Origin: Vibrio navarrensis
GTDB lineage: Bacteria > Pseudomonadota > Gammaproteobacteria > Enterobacterales > Vibrionaceae
Assembly (NCBI RefSeq): GCF_015767675.1
Contig: NZ_CP065218.1
Location: 124,001 to 188,000, forward strand
Reading direction: 5' to 3'
Length of the DNA stretch: 64,000 bases
Position 1 is the first letter of the stretch; the number at the start of each line of letters is the position of its first letter. The position numbers were made by a program, and so were the translations under genes. The notes below the pieces were generated by a model, which was not told the origin of the DNA, ran no database searches, and worked only from the letters and a program-made list of their open reading frames with translations. This document shows positions 8,495 to 19,218 of this stretch, piece after piece.

Positions 8495-10243
8495 ATGCTT
8501 TCAGATATCGATATTTGTCGCTCCACACCACTCCTTTCCATTGACAAGATTGCTCAGCAGGCCGGTCTGCTGCCAGATGAATTTGAGACTCACGGTAAAT
8601 ACAAAGCGAAAGTATCTGCAAAGTGTGTCTCTCGCTTAGCGGACAAACCCGACGGCAAGCTGATTTTAGTCACGGCTATCACACCAACACCTCTAGGCGA
8701 AGGGAAAACGGTCACGACCATTGGTCTTGCGCAGGGTTTACGCGCACTTGAACAGTCTGTCATGGCGTGTATTCGCCAACCTTCCATGGGGCCAGTCTTT
8801 GGTGTTAAGGGCGGCGCTGCTGGCGGCGGTTATTCGCAAGTCGCACCGATGGACGAACTCAACTTGCATCTGACCGGGGATATTCATGCGGTCACTGCAG
8901 CGCACAATTTAGCCGCCGCCGCCATCGATGCCCGAATCTATCATGAACAACGCGAAGGCTATGCGGCGTTTGAAGCTCGTACGGGCTTAACGGCACTGCG
9001 CATTGACCCGCATCGGGTGGTGTGGAAGCGCGTGATGGATCACAACGATCGTGCGCTGCGCAAAGTTCTTGTCGGTTTGAATGACCAGGGCAAAATCATT
9101 AATGGGTTTGAACGAGAAGAAGGCTTTGATATTTCTGCGGCGTCAGAGTTGATGGCCATCCTCGCTTTATCCAAGAATTTGCAAGATATGCGTACGCGGA
9201 TCGGCAAAGTGGTTTTGGCGTACGATCTCGATGGCGCACCAGTGAGTGCCGAGCAGCTGCAAGTGGCCGGAGCGATGACGGTCACCTTAAAAGAGGCGAT
9301 CAAGCCAACGTTAATGCAGACTCTTGAGGGAGTGCCTACACTGATCCATTCAGGCCCGTTTGCTAATATCGCACATGGTAACTCCTCGATAATTGCTGAT
9401 GAGATCGCGTTAAAACTCTCCAGTTACGTTGTCACCGAGGCAGGATTCGGTTCTGACATGGGGCTTGAGAAAGCGTGCAATATCAAGTCGTCCACTTCTC
9501 ACAAAGCGTCAGACTGTGTGGTGATTGTCGCCACGTTAAGAGGTTTGAAAGCCAACTCAGGATTATACGATTTGCGGCCGGGCATGCCTTTACCAGATTC
9601 CCTCTTTTCCTGTGACGCCAAAGCGCTCGAATCCGGTTTCAGCAACCTTAAATGGCACATAGACAATGTGCAAAAATATGGCTTACCTGTGGTGGTCGCG
9701 ATTAACCGCTTTCCACAAGACAGTGACGAAGAGCTTTCACAGCTTGTCGAATGGGTACAGAAATTATCTCTGAATTTACGAGTAGCGGTGAGTGATGGTT
9801 TTGCCAACGGTGGCAAAGGAATGGAAGCCGTCGCACGTGAAGTCATTGAAGCGTGTGCAGAACAGGCTGATTTTCGCTCGCTTTATCAGCCTCAGCAAAG
9901 TTTGCAAGAGAAAATCACGACCGTATGTCGCAAAGGGTATGGCTGCGGCGAGGTGGAGTTCACTCCCTTGGCGCAGCAGCAACTGTCTCTGTACCAAGAA
10001 CTTGGCTTTGGCGAGCTCGCGGTTTGTATGGCGAAGACGCCGCTCTCCATATCTTCCGACTCATCATTGAAAGGCGCACCCAGTGGCTTTCCCATCACCA
10101 TCCGTGAAGTGAAGCTCTGCGCTGGTGCGGGTTTCGTCTATGCGCTGACTGGCAATGTAATGACCATGCCAGGGTTGCCAGACAAACCTGCGTTTATGCA
10201 GTTGGATATCAATGAGAATGGGGAGATTGTCGGCTTAAGTTAA
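8495..10243 (+). CDS. fhs: Formate-tetrahydrofolate ligase
   Basis: The 582-residue enzyme makes 10-formyl-tetrahydrofolate from formate, ATP and tetrahydrofolate. The nucleotide-binding motif is [18 protein letters not shown] near residue 70, followed by [20 protein letters not shown] and the [14 protein letters not shown] motif, all highly conserved. Length fits the family. The PurR operator and the neighbouring gsk place it in purine and one-carbon supply. Together with the glycine-cleavage genes at the other end of the window it shares the PurR-type site. Many gammaproteobacteria lack this enzyme, so its presence is a useful marker. Confidence 0.95.
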   Translation: MLSDIDICRSTPLLSIDKIAQQAGLLPDEFETHGKYKAKVSAKCVSRLADKPDGKLILVTAITPTPLGEGKTVTTIGLAQGLRALEQSVMACIRQPSMGPVFGVKGGAAGGGYSQVAPMDELNLHLTGDIHAVTAAHNLAAAAIDARIYHEQREGYAAFEARTGLTALRIDPHRVVWKRVMDHNDRALRKVLVGLNDQGKIINGFEREEGFDISAASELMAILALSKNLQDMRTRIGKVVLAYDLDGAPVSAEQLQVAGAMTVTLKEAIKPTLMQTLEGVPTLIHSGPFANIAHGNSSIIADEIALKLSSYVVTEAGFGSDMGLEKACNIKSSTSHKASDCVVIVATLRGLKANSGLYDLRPGMPLPDSLFSCDAKALESGFSNLKWHIDNVQKYGLPVVVAINRFPQDSDEELSQLVEWVQKLSLNLRVAVSDGFANGGKGMEAVAREVIEACAEQADFRSLYQPQQSLQEKITTVCRKGYGCGEVEFTPLAQQQLSLYQELGFGELAVCMAKTPLSISSDSSLKGAPSGFPITIREVKLCAGAGFVYALTGNVMTMPGLPDKPAFMQLDINENGEIVGLS

Positions 10244-10283
10244 GCTCACCGGACAAATACCTAAACTAACGCATTTACAGTGT

Positions 10284-10315
10284 AAATAGGCACCAAGTTG
10301 GCTTGGCGCCTATTT
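10284..10315 (+). terminator. Probable terminator after fhs
   Basis: AAATAGGC, loop, GCCTATTT stem 40 bases past the fhs stop. It also lies just after the 3' end of the minus-strand ABC-F fragment and may serve both strands. Confidence 0.6.
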
Positions 10316-10348
10316 AACATTTGCCAGTTTAATTTAAATATCAGTAAG

Positions 10349-10756
10349 TTACTCGGCGTTTGTATTAGTTTGAAACGCTTGAACATCCACGTTTCTATCT
10401 GGCCAATCATCAACAAACTCGCGCTCGTGAGAAACCACAATCACCGCTCCTGAGTATTCGATCAACGCCTGCTTTAGTGCCGATTTAACATTGATATCCA
10501 AATGAGTGGTGGGTTCATCCAACACCAATAAATGCGTCGGTTGTAGTGCGAGGCAACACAGTTTCACTTGGGTTTGCTCGCCGCCACTTAGCGACTGCAC
10601 CGCTTGTAATGCTAATTTACCGCTAAGGCCAAATCGAATCGATACGTCAATCAAACCGGCTATTTTATTGCCTTTCCACTGGTCAACAAAAACGACCCGA
10701 TGCCCATTTATCGTGCAAAAACACTCAATGAATGCATGTTTTTTGTGCAGAATCAT
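10349..10756 (-). pseudogene. C-terminal fragment of an ABC-F ATPase
   Basis: The 135-codon frame contains an ABC signature (SLSGGEQTQVKLC), Walker B LLVLDEPTTHLD and the switch histidine in VVSHEREF, as in the second ATPase domain of ABC-F ribosome-protection and translation factors. A whole ABC-F protein has two ATPase domains and about 500-650 residues; here the first domain and the Walker A of the second are missing, with no matching frame upstream. It is therefore a relic, unless the short product has a role of its own. The PTTHLD form instead of PTNHLD is a mild deviation. Confidence 0.75.
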
Positions 10757-10856
10757 AGATTATCTAACAAAAAAATGAGCTTTTTAGGGCGATTAAATTG
10801 TGGCGTAATTCTTGTACTAATCTGATTAGGGATGCACTAATTCAGGGAGAAAATAT

Positions 10857-12071
10857 ATGCAAGATATCCTCGCTGTGATACTTGCCGGCGGTGTGGGATC
10901 GCGTTTGAGTCCGTTAACCGACAACCGAGCCAAACCAGCCGTACCATTTGGTGGAAAATATCGCATCATTGATTTTACGTTGACCAACTGCCTTCATTCC
11001 GGTCTGCGTAAGATTCTGGTGCTGACGCAGTACAAGTCTCACTCGTTACATAAACATTTGCGCGACGGCTGGTCGATTTTTAATCCCGAACTCGGGGAAT
11101 ACATCACGGCCGTACCACCACAAATGCGCAAAGGCGGCAAATGGTATGAAGGCACTGCCGATGCGATTTATCACAACCTTTGGTTGCTAAACCGTAATGA
11201 CGCAAAGCATGTTGTTGTGCTTTCAGGCGATCACATCTACCGAATGGACTATGCCGCGATGGTTGAAGAACATTTGGCCAATCAAGCCAAGTTAACCGTT
11301 GCCTGTATGGATGTTGCCTGTAACGAAGCGTCCGCGTTTGGTGTTATGGGGGTTGATGATCAAAACCGTGTTCACTCATTTATTGAAAAGCCAGAAAATC
11401 CACCACATATACCGGGCAATGAAAGTCGCAGCCTAGTGTCAATGGGCATCTACGTATTTGAAATGGAAACGCTAAAAAGTGTTCTGTTGCAGGATGCTGA
11501 GAATGAACAATCCTCGCATGACTTTGGTAAGGACATCATTCCTAAACTGATTGAAACCGAAGGGGTTTATGCGTATCAGTTTTGCGGAGCAAAAGGACGT
11601 GTGGATCGTGACTGCTACTGGCGAGATGTCGGGACCATTGACTCTTTCTATCAAGCGAATATGGACTTGTTAGAGCCTATCCCGCCAATGAATCTTTATC
11701 AGAAAAACTGGGCGATAAGAACCTACGAACCGCAGTTCCCCCCTGCACGTACGGTCTCTTCGGGCACAGGCAATGAAGGGATATTTATCAACTCGATCAT
11801 TGCCAACGGCGTGATTAACTCAGGTGGCTCAGTTCAGCACTCGATAGTCTCTTCCAACGTGCGCATCAACGACGGTGCCACTGTGGTTGACAGCATTATT
11901 TTTGATGCGGTCGAAGTTGGCGAAGGATGCCAACTGGTCAACTGCATTATCGACAAACATGTGAAAATTCCCCCCTACACTCAGATAGGTATCAACCGCT
12001 TCGAAGACGCCAAACGATTTAAAATTTCAGAAAGTGGTGTCGTCGTGGTTCCAGAGAGCTATCAATTTTAA
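10857..12071 (+). CDS. glgC: Glucose-1-phosphate adenylyltransferase (ADP-glucose pyrophosphorylase)
   Basis: This enzyme makes ADP-glucose for glycogen synthesis. The 404-residue protein opens with the nucleotidyltransferase motif (LAGGVGSRLSPLTDNRAKPA), then GGKYRIIDFTLTNC, GTADAIYHN, SGDHIYRMDY, FIEKPE and DRDCYWRDVGTID; the C-terminal left-handed beta-helix has hexapeptide-like repeats. The usual length is about 405-430. It stands alone here, without glgA or glgB beside it, as expected where a second glgC copy sits apart from the main glycogen cluster. GGGAG lies just upstream of the start codon. Confidence 0.95.
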   Translation: MQDILAVILAGGVGSRLSPLTDNRAKPAVPFGGKYRIIDFTLTNCLHSGLRKILVLTQYKSHSLHKHLRDGWSIFNPELGEYITAVPPQMRKGGKWYEGTADAIYHNLWLLNRNDAKHVVVLSGDHIYRMDYAAMVEEHLANQAKLTVACMDVACNEASAFGVMGVDDQNRVHSFIEKPENPPHIPGNESRSLVSMGIYVFEMETLKSVLLQDAENEQSSHDFGKDIIPKLIETEGVYAYQFCGAKGRVDRDCYWRDVGTIDSFYQANMDLLEPIPPMNLYQKNWAIRTYEPQFPPARTVSSGTGNEGIFINSIIANGVINSGGSVQHSIVSSNVRINDGATVVDSIIFDAVEVGEGCQLVNCIIDKHVKIPPYTQIGINRFEDAKRFKISESGVVVVPESYQF

Positions 12072-12090
12072 CCTCCCTCCTACTGGTATT

Positions 12091-12125
12091 AAAAACCCCC
12101 GTCTGACATTCAGACGGGGGTTTGC
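12091..12125 (+). terminator. Strong terminator between glgC and the chitinase
   Basis: AAAAACCCCCGTCTGA, loop, TCAGACGGGGGTTT forms a long perfect stem with an A run on one side and a T run on the other, so it can serve both convergent genes. Confidence 0.9.
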
Positions 12126-12148
12126 CTTTTGGGGCTATTGATAACTGG

Positions 12149-15100
12149 TTATGGACACGTTACTTCATCCCAGAACCAGTTCGATTGTGTTGGTGACTCC
12201 CACACGCCCGGGTTGTTTTTCGCCACGAAGCACTTCCCGTTATAGATGACGGTATCGCCGCTTTTCGCTTGCGTTACCCCCGGTTGCCATTGAATGACCT
12301 CACCCGATCCTGTGTTTCCAACAGTATCGCCGCCCGTGTCACCGCCTGTGTTGCCACTGCTAAGATCCGCGACAGGTAAATCTGGCTGCTCAAATTTGAA
12401 CGCGTAGTCGACACCGTTGATGCTCACACTGTAATTCGCCGGTCCAGAAATCGGCAGATAGTAGACCATGTCCAGTTCATAGGTTCCGCCCGCTGGCAAC
12501 TCTTTCCAAGCCGGAAGAGAGAACGCCACACGGTGCATCACACCATCCAGACCGCCGATATTGTTTGCGCGAGTATGACCAGAGGCAATCACTTTCAAAC
12601 CGCCACCAGACTGATCTTTTGCGTTATCCGGCGCGGAAACAGGAATGTCAAATTGGAACTCCGTTCCACCGGGTATCGCGGTGCCAGTGTTGTTGGTAAA
12701 GGTCACTTTCGGGTTAATTGGGTAGTTTTGATCGCCGACTTTAAAGCCACCCACAGAAACCGCGATATCCACTGTTTGCGCGGGAACTGCACTGGTTGCG
12801 ACCGCATTGCCGTAAAGCGTTGCTGACTTAAACTTATCGTAAATCGCTTTGGTCATGGTATTACCCATGTGGTATTCACCGTTGCCTGAGGCACAAGCTT
12901 GTTCCGTCTCGTCGATCGTGGTGCGCTTACCGTTTTCATCAAGCACATAACAGCTGTAGTCGCCCGCCAGTTCCCAGAACATAATGCCGCCAATCTCTTT
13001 GTCGATCACGTAATCCGCTTTGACATTAATCGAGGCTTTATCTTCCGTAGAGAGGAAGACCGATTTTTCCGCGTTCCACAACCATGGCGCGACTGCGACA
13101 CTGTCATAGTGGCGGACATAGTTGCCGATCAGCTTGTCTTGTGGATCAGTGATAGGGTCAAGCTGATAGGCAGACGCGTACGAGCCGAAAATGCCATTCT
13201 CTAGGTTTTTCGCGTGCCACATTGGGTTGGAACCTGCCCCCATCTCATCACCAGCGGCGTTGACATCATGCCACATGTTATCGATACCGGTTGCACCATA
13301 GCCACAGTTGTTCTTCTCACCTTCGCCTGTTCCCGGCGCACATTCAGACTGATTTGGCAACGCTGCACGCCCCCACAGACCGTTGGTTCCGCCCTTCACA
13401 CCTTGCCAGCCGCGCGTGTAGTACGGCACACCAATGTTAATGCGTCCTGCTGGCATGGAGCCGCGGAAGTAGTGGTAAGCCCAGTCAGTGTTGAGGTACC
13501 CAATACCGCCGTACTGCGCCGTGCCATACACATTCCACTGCGCCAACTCAGAGTCTTCGCCTGTGTCGAACAGCGCCGCGTTGTGACCAACGTGATCGTT
13601 CCACGCACCATGCAAGTCGTAAGACATGATGTTGACGTAATCGAGATACTTGGTGACATCGAACGTTTCCATACCGCGCAGCAGATAACCCGATGAAGGT
13701 GCCGCGATGGTCAACATGTAGTGGTGACCATCTTGCGCCGAGGCTTGATCGAGTTTTTCACGTAGAACACGCATCAACTCTTGGTAAGAGGCCCAGAGAT
13801 ACTTACGACGGGGTTCCATAAAGGCTTTATCGTCTGGGTTCCCCGCGCCAGCCATAGAGGTTGGGTATTCGTAATCGATGTCCACACCATCAAATTTGTA
13901 CTTGCGGATCATGTCGACGGCGGACGCAGCGAATTTCTCGATGCCTGCGTGGTTAATCGAACCATCCGCATTCGTCGTCATGCTGTAGAAACCGCCATCG
14001 GCCACACGGCTGCCATCTTCAGCAAAGTGACCGCCTGTCTCGGCCCAACCACCAATCGAAATCAGCGTCTTAACACCATATTTCTGTTTGTAGGTAGCCA
14101 ACGCACCAAAATGGCCTTTAAAGCCCAAGGTTGGATCAATTTCGACGCCCGGCCACTCTTTGCCCACCGCCGCATTATTGGGATCATTGACGTTACCAAC
14201 ATTGACTTTGCCATCAGAGCCAATGCTGACAAACGCATAGTTGATGTGTGTCAGTTGTTCCCACGGAATGTCTTTGACCAGATAAGCGGCTTGCGGATCG
14301 TCGCCACTACGCCAACTGGTGAAGTAGCCAATCACACGGCGAGGATGATCAGCGCCCATTTTTTCGCGGCCTTCCTCGTCATACACAGTACAGTAAGGCA
14401 CGTTAACGCCCTCGGTCTGGTACAAACCATCCGGACGACAAGATGCCACGGTCGCCGCACCGTTTACTTTGAGCGTTTGCGCCGCAGAGTCAGTCGTTGC
14501 GCCAAGATTATCGGTCGCACGAGCGAACACAGACAGGGATCCCGTTTGAGTGGTGGTGTAGTCGAGAGAATAAGGAGTGGTCGCCGCCGTACCGACCAGT
14601 ACACCGCCAACAAAAAAGTCAACTTTCTCAACCGTACCATCGCTGTCTGCGGCATTTGACGTTAAGGTCACCACAGCACCTTGCTCAACTGTCGTTGCAG
14701 ACAGAGCCAGATCGACCGTTGGCGCATTGTTGCCCGGTTGCGTCGATTCGACCGTCAACGTGACTTTACTTGGCTGGCTAGCGGCGCCTTTATCATCATA
14801 AGCGACTGAGCTGAACGTGTGCACGCCAGCTGTCGCCGTCCAGGTTGCAGAGAAAGGCGCAGAGCTGTCTTGACCAACAACCACTCCGTCGACCAAAAAC
14901 GCCACTTTTGCCACCAAGCCATCTTGGTCTGCTGCGTTGGCTGACAGTACAACCACATCCCCCTCTTTCACCACATCACTAGAGAGTGGTGAGGTCAATG
15001 AGGTCGTTGGAGCTTGATTTACGGGATCCACCGGGCCACCATCACACGCGCCCAGCGCTTTCCACTGCGCCCAGTCCCCTGAAAATTCGACAGGGTTATT

Positions 15101-15301
15101 ATTTTGTGTCCAGTAGCGGGCCTGGTAAGCTTGCCCTTGATGCTGTACTTTATCGCCTCCGGTATAAACCGTTGCAGAGTTCCATTCTTGCAATGGCGAG
15201 CAGTCAATGGCGGCGTAACTGTTGAAGGCCATCAAACATGACGCCGTGAGGGTACTGAGTGTAAAGACACTCTTGGCGGCTTTTCCATTCTTTAAGCGCA
15301 T
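12149..15301 (-). CDS. Secreted multidomain chitinase, GH18
   Basis: A 1050-residue exported chitinase that cleaves chitin to oligosaccharides. Order seen: signal peptide (cleavage after NSYA, about residue 30); N-terminal CBM5/12 chitin-binding module (about 31-88, paired tryptophans); two bacterial Ig-like domains (about 98-188 and 192-280); GH18 barrel (about 320-790) with SIGGW and [10 protein letters not shown], whose Glu at about residue 478 is the proton donor; a chitinase-C-type beta domain (about 845-985); a Gly/Thr linker; and a second CBM5/12 at the very C-terminus. This architecture is typical of Vibrio chitinases. A good ribosome site (AAGGAAAAG) precedes the start. Regulation was not visible. 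Confidence 0.95.
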   Translation of the reverse strand: MRLKNGKAAKSVFTLSTLTASCLMAFNSYAAIDCSPLQEWNSATVYTGGDKVQHQGQAYQARYWTQNNNPVEFSGDWAQWKALGACDGGPVDPVNQAPTTSLTSPLSSDVVKEGDVVVLSANAADQDGLVAKVAFLVDGVVVGQDSSAPFSATWTATAGVHTFSSVAYDDKGAASQPSKVTLTVESTQPGNNAPTVDLALSATTVEQGAVVTLTSNAADSDGTVEKVDFFVGGVLVGTAATTPYSLDYTTTQTGSLSVFARATDNLGATTDSAAQTLKVNGAATVASCRPDGLYQTEGVNVPYCTVYDEEGREKMGADHPRRVIGYFTSWRSGDDPQAAYLVKDIPWEQLTHINYAFVSIGSDGKVNVGNVNDPNNAAVGKEWPGVEIDPTLGFKGHFGALATYKQKYGVKTLISIGGWAETGGHFAEDGSRVADGGFYSMTTNADGSINHAGIEKFAASAVDMIRKYKFDGVDIDYEYPTSMAGAGNPDDKAFMEPRRKYLWASYQELMRVLREKLDQASAQDGHHYMLTIAAPSSGYLLRGMETFDVTKYLDYVNIMSYDLHGAWNDHVGHNAALFDTGEDSELAQWNVYGTAQYGGIGYLNTDWAYHYFRGSMPAGRINIGVPYYTRGWQGVKGGTNGLWGRAALPNQSECAPGTGEGEKNNCGYGATGIDNMWHDVNAAGDEMGAGSNPMWHAKNLENGIFGSYASAYQLDPITDPQDKLIGNYVRHYDSVAVAPWLWNAEKSVFLSTEDKASINVKADYVIDKEIGGIMFWELAGDYSCYVLDENGKRTTIDETEQACASGNGEYHMGNTMTKAIYDKFKSATLYGNAVATSAVPAQTVDIAVSVGGFKVGDQNYPINPKVTFTNNTGTAIPGGTEFQFDIPVSAPDNAKDQSGGGLKVIASGHTRANNIGGLDGVMHRVAFSLPAWKELPAGGTYELDMVYYLPISGPANYSVSINGVDYAFKFEQPDLPVADLSSGNTGGDTGGDTVGNTGSGEVIQWQPGVTQAKSGDTVIYNGKCFVAKNNPGVWESPTQSNWFWDEVTCP

Positions 15302-15664
15302 ACTTGCTTTTCCTTAAGTGATTGTTTCAACGTGAATCTGTCAGCGAATTTTCGTTTCGGCGACTTATGTTTCATCGTGAAATAACTTAAGTACAAGATG
15401 GAATTTTCACACCTACCAATTGCGATATTTATAAATTCACTCGCAAGAAAGCAGTGCAAACGTGCAACGGGATCGATCTTATTTTGCACCGACAACTAAT
15501 TTCTGATTAATTTCGCATACTTAAATAATCTGGAAAAATCGTTCCAAAAACGCGCTTTTGAGTATATCTCTCTGTGATAAAGCTCATTGCTAAAAGATTA
15601 TTGCGCAATCTGTTTTATAATCGCTGTACATCAGATAAAACGTGGTCATAGGGATGACATATTT
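15302..15664. other. Intergenic region upstream of the chitinase
   Basis: 363 bases, AT-rich, between the chitinase start and the 3' end of the AraC gene (both minus strand). It should hold the chitinase promoter. No convincing operator, hairpin or short gene was found. Confidence 0.5.
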
Positions 15665-16552
15665 CTATGCAGTTGCACTGCCACTCGGCGTTTCATTGAA
15701 GTGTCTTTTGTATTCGCGGCTAAATTGAGAAGTGCTGGTGTAGCCGACCATTCTCGCCGCATCGTTGACCCGACGCCCTTCAAGTTTGATCAGTTCACGC
15801 GCCTTATTGAGCCGCACCTTTTTGATGTACTGGATCGGCGACTCCAAAGTAACGGAGCGAAAGGCGTTATGGAAGGCAGAAACGCTCATGTTGGCTTCGG
15901 CCGCCAAACCTTGCACCGTCATCGCGTTGGGATAATCCTGATGTACTTTTTCCAGCACACGGGCAATTTTTGAGTAGAAGCCCTCTTTTTGAGCCAGTTC
16001 AAACAACACGTACCCTTCTTGGCTAAGCAATGCGCGGAACACGATTTCTTCGAGCAAAGATTCACCGAGCATTTCACTTTCAACATCATCACACAGTGCG
16101 CGCATCAAACGTTTGCAGGCATCAAGCATCAAGTCATCCATCTTAACTGACTTTAAACCGCAAGCTTCTTGATTCACAGGTACGCCAGTACGGTAGTTGA
16201 GGCTTTCCAATTTATGCACCATTTTTTGCAGCAAGGGCAAAGGAATATCGACCGATATGCCCAGCAGTGGTTGATGCTCGGAAGCAAACGCCTCACACTC
16301 CAAAGGCATCGGCACGCCCACCACTAGATAGTCATTCGGGCCGTAGCAAACTGGCGTATCACCAATGTGGATATTTTTACATCCCTGACCAAGCACTATG
16401 ATTCCAGACTGATAAACAAATGGCTGGCGCGAATTTCCTCGGCTACTGCGATAAAACCACACGCCGGGGATTGGCGTCTGTGTGATCCCTTCCAAGGCGC
16501 TTAATCCACGGCAATCTACATAGCGCTGCATTATCTCTGCCAGAGTTTCCAT
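15665..16552 (-). CDS. AraC-family regulator, YqhC-like
   Basis: A 295-residue regulator. The first 150 residues match the AraC N-terminal cupin-type sensor (GVWFYRSSRGNSRQPFVYQSG and YLVVGVPMPLECE), and the last 100 form two helix-turn-helix motifs (LAAEANMSVSAFHNAFR, then VNDAARMVGYTSTSQFSREYKRHF). It is divergent from the YqhD-like reductase gene with a 128-base spacer, the same arrangement as yqhC-yqhD in E. coli, where YqhC activates yqhD in response to aldehydes. By analogy it is likely the activator of its neighbour; the signal is inferred, not seen. Confidence 0.85.
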   Translation of the reverse strand: METLAEIMQRYVDCRGLSALEGITQTPIPGVWFYRSSRGNSRQPFVYQSGIIVLGQGCKNIHIGDTPVCYGPNDYLVVGVPMPLECEAFASEHQPLLGISVDIPLPLLQKMVHKLESLNYRTGVPVNQEACGLKSVKMDDLMLDACKRLMRALCDDVESEMLGESLLEEIVFRALLSQEGYVLFELAQKEGFYSKIARVLEKVHQDYPNAMTVQGLAAEANMSVSAFHNAFRSVTLESPIQYIKKVRLNKARELIKLEGRRVNDAARMVGYTSTSQFSREYKRHFNETPSGSATA

Positions 16553-16680
16553 TTATCCCCCACACAATTTTTGTAGTAATAGGCAAAATAATTCGAGTTT
16601 TAGGCCTGCAAACATCCAACATTCTGGACTATTATGCAACAACAAAAGCAAGACAAGTCAAACCAAGCAAGAGGTGAAGC

Positions 16681-17829
16681 ATGAAGTTTTCTTACTCCAA
16701 CCCAACTCAGATCTTTTTTGGTCAGGGGCAAATTAGCGCCATTACTCGCGCCTTGGATCCGCAAGCGAAAGTTCTGGTTATCTACGGTGGCGGTTCCATT
16801 AAGAAAAACGGCGTTTATGACCAAGTGGCCAGTGCTCTAGAAGGATTTGACTGGGTGGAATTCTCTGGTGTTGAGCCCAATCCGACCAAGGAAACCTTGG
16901 ACAAAGCGGTCCACATCGTGAAACAGCAGCAGATCAACGTTATTCTGGCCGTGGGCGGTGGTTCGGTGATTGACGGTTCGAAATACGTGGCAGCGGCGGC
17001 GAAATACGATGGCGATGGCTGGGACATCTTGACGGGCAAGCACCATGTCACCAGTGCAACACCACTGGGCGCGGTACTGACGTTGCCTGCAACGGGCTCT
17101 GAGTCCAACTCCGGCGCGGTGATCACCAAAGCAGAAACACAAGACAAGCTGGCTTTCCTTAGCCCCTACGTGCAGCCTAAGTTTGCGGTAATGGACCCGG
17201 ATGTGATGAAAACGCTGCCTGAAAAGCAGCTCCTGAACGGCATTGTCGATGCGTGGGTACACGTGTGTGAGCAGTACATCACTCGTCCAACCGGAGCAAT
17301 GGTGCAAGACGCTTACGCTGAAGCGCTTCTCAAAACATTGAAAAAGCTTGGCGAGCGTTTTGCTGATCGCGACAGTGACGAATGGCGCGCCAACCTGATG
17401 TGGGCCGCCAACCAAGCTCTGAACGGTTTGATTGGCAGTGGTGTGCCACAGGATTGGGCAACGCACATGATTGGCCATGAACTAACAGCGCTGTGGCATG
17501 TTGACCACGCTCGTTCTCTGGCCATCGTTCAGCCTTCTCTGCTACGTAACCAGATCGAGTTCAAACGCGCGAAACTGGAACAGATGGGTCGTGAAGTGTT
17601 TGCCTTGCAAGGTAATGAACAGTTGGCAGAGCGTACCATCGATGCCATTGAAGCCTTCTACCACAGCATGGGCGTTGCCACTCAACTTACCGAACATGGC
17701 GACGACAAAGAAGCTGCGATTGATGCGGTGATCAGCCAACTGAACAACCACGGCATGGTGGCGTTAACTGAGAACCAATCAGTGACGCCAACCGAAGTAA
17801 AACAGATCCTATCGACGGCGATTGCTTAA
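16681..17829 (+). CDS. yqhD: Iron-type alcohol dehydrogenase, NADPH-dependent aldehyde reductase (YqhD-like)
   Basis: A 382-residue group III alcohol dehydrogenase that reduces short aldehydes. It carries the GGGSIKKNG and GGGSVIDGSK nucleotide-binding loops, with GGGS in the first loop compatible with NADPH. The metal ligands fit D(AWV)H in VDAWVHVCEQ and the histidines of MIGHELTALWHVDHARSL. AGAGGTG sits just before the start. Length agrees with E. coli YqhD (387). Divergent from the AraC regulator, it is likely an aldehyde-detoxification gene; the true physiological substrate is unknown. Confidence 0.9.
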   Translation: MKFSYSNPTQIFFGQGQISAITRALDPQAKVLVIYGGGSIKKNGVYDQVASALEGFDWVEFSGVEPNPTKETLDKAVHIVKQQQINVILAVGGGSVIDGSKYVAAAAKYDGDGWDILTGKHHVTSATPLGAVLTLPATGSESNSGAVITKAETQDKLAFLSPYVQPKFAVMDPDVMKTLPEKQLLNGIVDAWVHVCEQYITRPTGAMVQDAYAEALLKTLKKLGERFADRDSDEWRANLMWAANQALNGLIGSGVPQDWATHMIGHELTALWHVDHARSLAIVQPSLLRNQIEFKRAKLEQMGREVFALQGNEQLAERTIDAIEAFYHSMGVATQLTEHGDDKEAAIDAVISQLNNHGMVALTENQSVTPTEVKQILSTAIA

Positions 17830-17878
17830 CATCTAGATAAGCAGGTTATTCGCGGGTTTAGTCGCCATTAAGACATCT

Positions 17879-17905
17879 AAGCGGTACCGATAAAGGTGCC
17901 GCTTT
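17879..17905 (+). terminator. Terminator after yqhD
   Basis: AAGCGGTACC, loop, GGTGCCGCTTT stem 50 bases past the stop codon; it may also serve the converging pgtA gene. Confidence 0.6.
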
Positions 17906-17946
17906 GCAGCGTAGTTTATTTGTGTAATGTGAAAGTGCAAAATCTT

Positions 17947-19218
17947 CTAGCGAGACTTGTAGTTCTCTTTATCGATGTCGTGTTTTTTCATCCGCAGATA
18001 GAGTTTCTTACGCGGGATCTGCAAATAGCTAGCCGCATCGGCCACTTTTCCGGCATGCAGAAAAAGTGCATCTTCGATAATCTGCTTTTCAAAATCATCC
18101 ACCAGTGTATCAAGTGGTGATTGCAGCTCATTTTGACTAACCAACCGTTCCTTTCCTGTCAGTTTAACAATACCAATCGCGTATAATTCCGCGACATTGC
18201 GCAGCTCACGCACATTGCCCGGCCACAGATGTGAACGGAGTAAAGCGAGATAACTGGAATCCACTGCAGGCAATGCTTTGCCTAGTTTCTGGCAACTCTG
18301 TTTAAGGAAATGGTGAAACAGTGCCGCAATATCGTCCGGTCGTTGCCTTAAACTGGGTAGCTGAATCATGCCTTGATTAAGCACATAGTAGAGCTCTGGC
18401 AACAGTTGGCCCGAGGACATTAAAAGGTCTGGGCTTTCGTCAAACACGCTGATCACCCGGACCTTCTTCCCCTGGTTTCGCTCCTGCTCTAACAATAATT
18501 GCACCCATTCGCGTTGGGTGGATTCGCTGAGCGCCGATACGTTTTCGACAACCAAAGTCCTGAGCATCGTACTTTTTAGATGCTCCACAAGGCTATCACC
18601 GCTTGTTTGCTGAGTGACATACCACGCTTCAATTGATGCTCTATCATCGCTTTTTCCGCCCATTTCATGCACTAGATGGGCGATATTATGCCGACCTGAT
18701 CCCGATTCTCCACAAATCACCAAATTGATATTAAGCAGAGCAAAACGCGCAACATACTGACGAATTTGCTCTATCTGTGCTGATTTTCCAATGAGTGCTT
18801 TGCCTATCGATTGCTTCACTCGCTTGTTTTGTTCACAATAAACGTGACGCTGCTGCACATACTCTCGGACTTTGGCCAACAGTTGCGGTGGCGAAATGGG
18901 TTTTTCAAAAAACTCACAGGCACCTTTTTTCAATGCATCAACCGCTAAAGGAATGTCCCCATGTCCGGTGATGACGATAACTGGGATTTGTTCGTCAAAG
19001 CTTTTGATTTTACTAAGTAACTCCATACCATGCATTTGTGGCATGTACATATCAAGCAAAACAACTCCCGGCCAGTCTAATTGCAATAACTCACACACCC
19101 GTGTTGGATCGCTTACCAACTTAGCGGTGAGTCCAGAAATCGACATGAGATGGGCGTAAGACTCAAGAACGTCTTGATCATCATCCACCAGCAGTACATC
19201 ACAATGATTAATGCTCAT
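17947..19218 (-). CDS. pgtA: Phosphoglycerate transport response regulator PgtA, with degenerate AAA+ domain
   Basis: An NtrC-like response regulator of about 423 residues that should control the pgt transporter. The receiver domain has the acidic triad (VDDDQD, VLLDMYMPQMHG, FEKPIS). The central domain keeps the fold but Walker A reads GESGSGRHN without the lysine, the GAFTGA sigma-54 loop is missing, and the Walker B region reads VVENVSALS without Asp-Glu. The sensor-like LPSLRQRPDD and the C-terminal Fis-type helix-turn-helix (KVADAASYLQIPRKKLYLRM) are intact. It probably cannot drive sigma-54 opening by ATP hydrolysis and may act as an ordinary activator. The start at 19218 overlaps pgtB by 11 bases; an upstream start is less likely. 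Confidence 0.85.
   Translation of the reverse strand: MSINHCDVLLVDDDQDVLESYAHLMSISGLTAKLVSDPTRVCELLQLDWPGVVLLDMYMPQMHGMELLSKIKSFDEQIPVIVITGHGDIPLAVDALKKGACEFFEKPISPPQLLAKVREYVQQRHVYCEQNKRVKQSIGKALIGKSAQIEQIRQYVARFALLNINLVICGESGSGRHNIAHLVHEMGGKSDDRASIEAWYVTQQTSGDSLVEHLKSTMLRTLVVENVSALSESTQREWVQLLLEQERNQGKKVRVISVFDESPDLLMSSGQLLPELYYVLNQGMIQLPSLRQRPDDIAALFHHFLKQSCQKLGKALPAVDSSYLALLRSHLWPGNVRELRNVAELYAIGIVKLTGKERLVSQNELQSPLDTLVDDFEKQIIEDALFLHAGKVADAASYLQIPRKKLYLRMKKHDIDKENYKSR

Noticed and set aside
13781..14659. Long plus-strand open frame opposite the chitinase
   Set aside because: It lies wholly within the coding sequence of a clear chitinase, has no ribosome site and no protein-family text.
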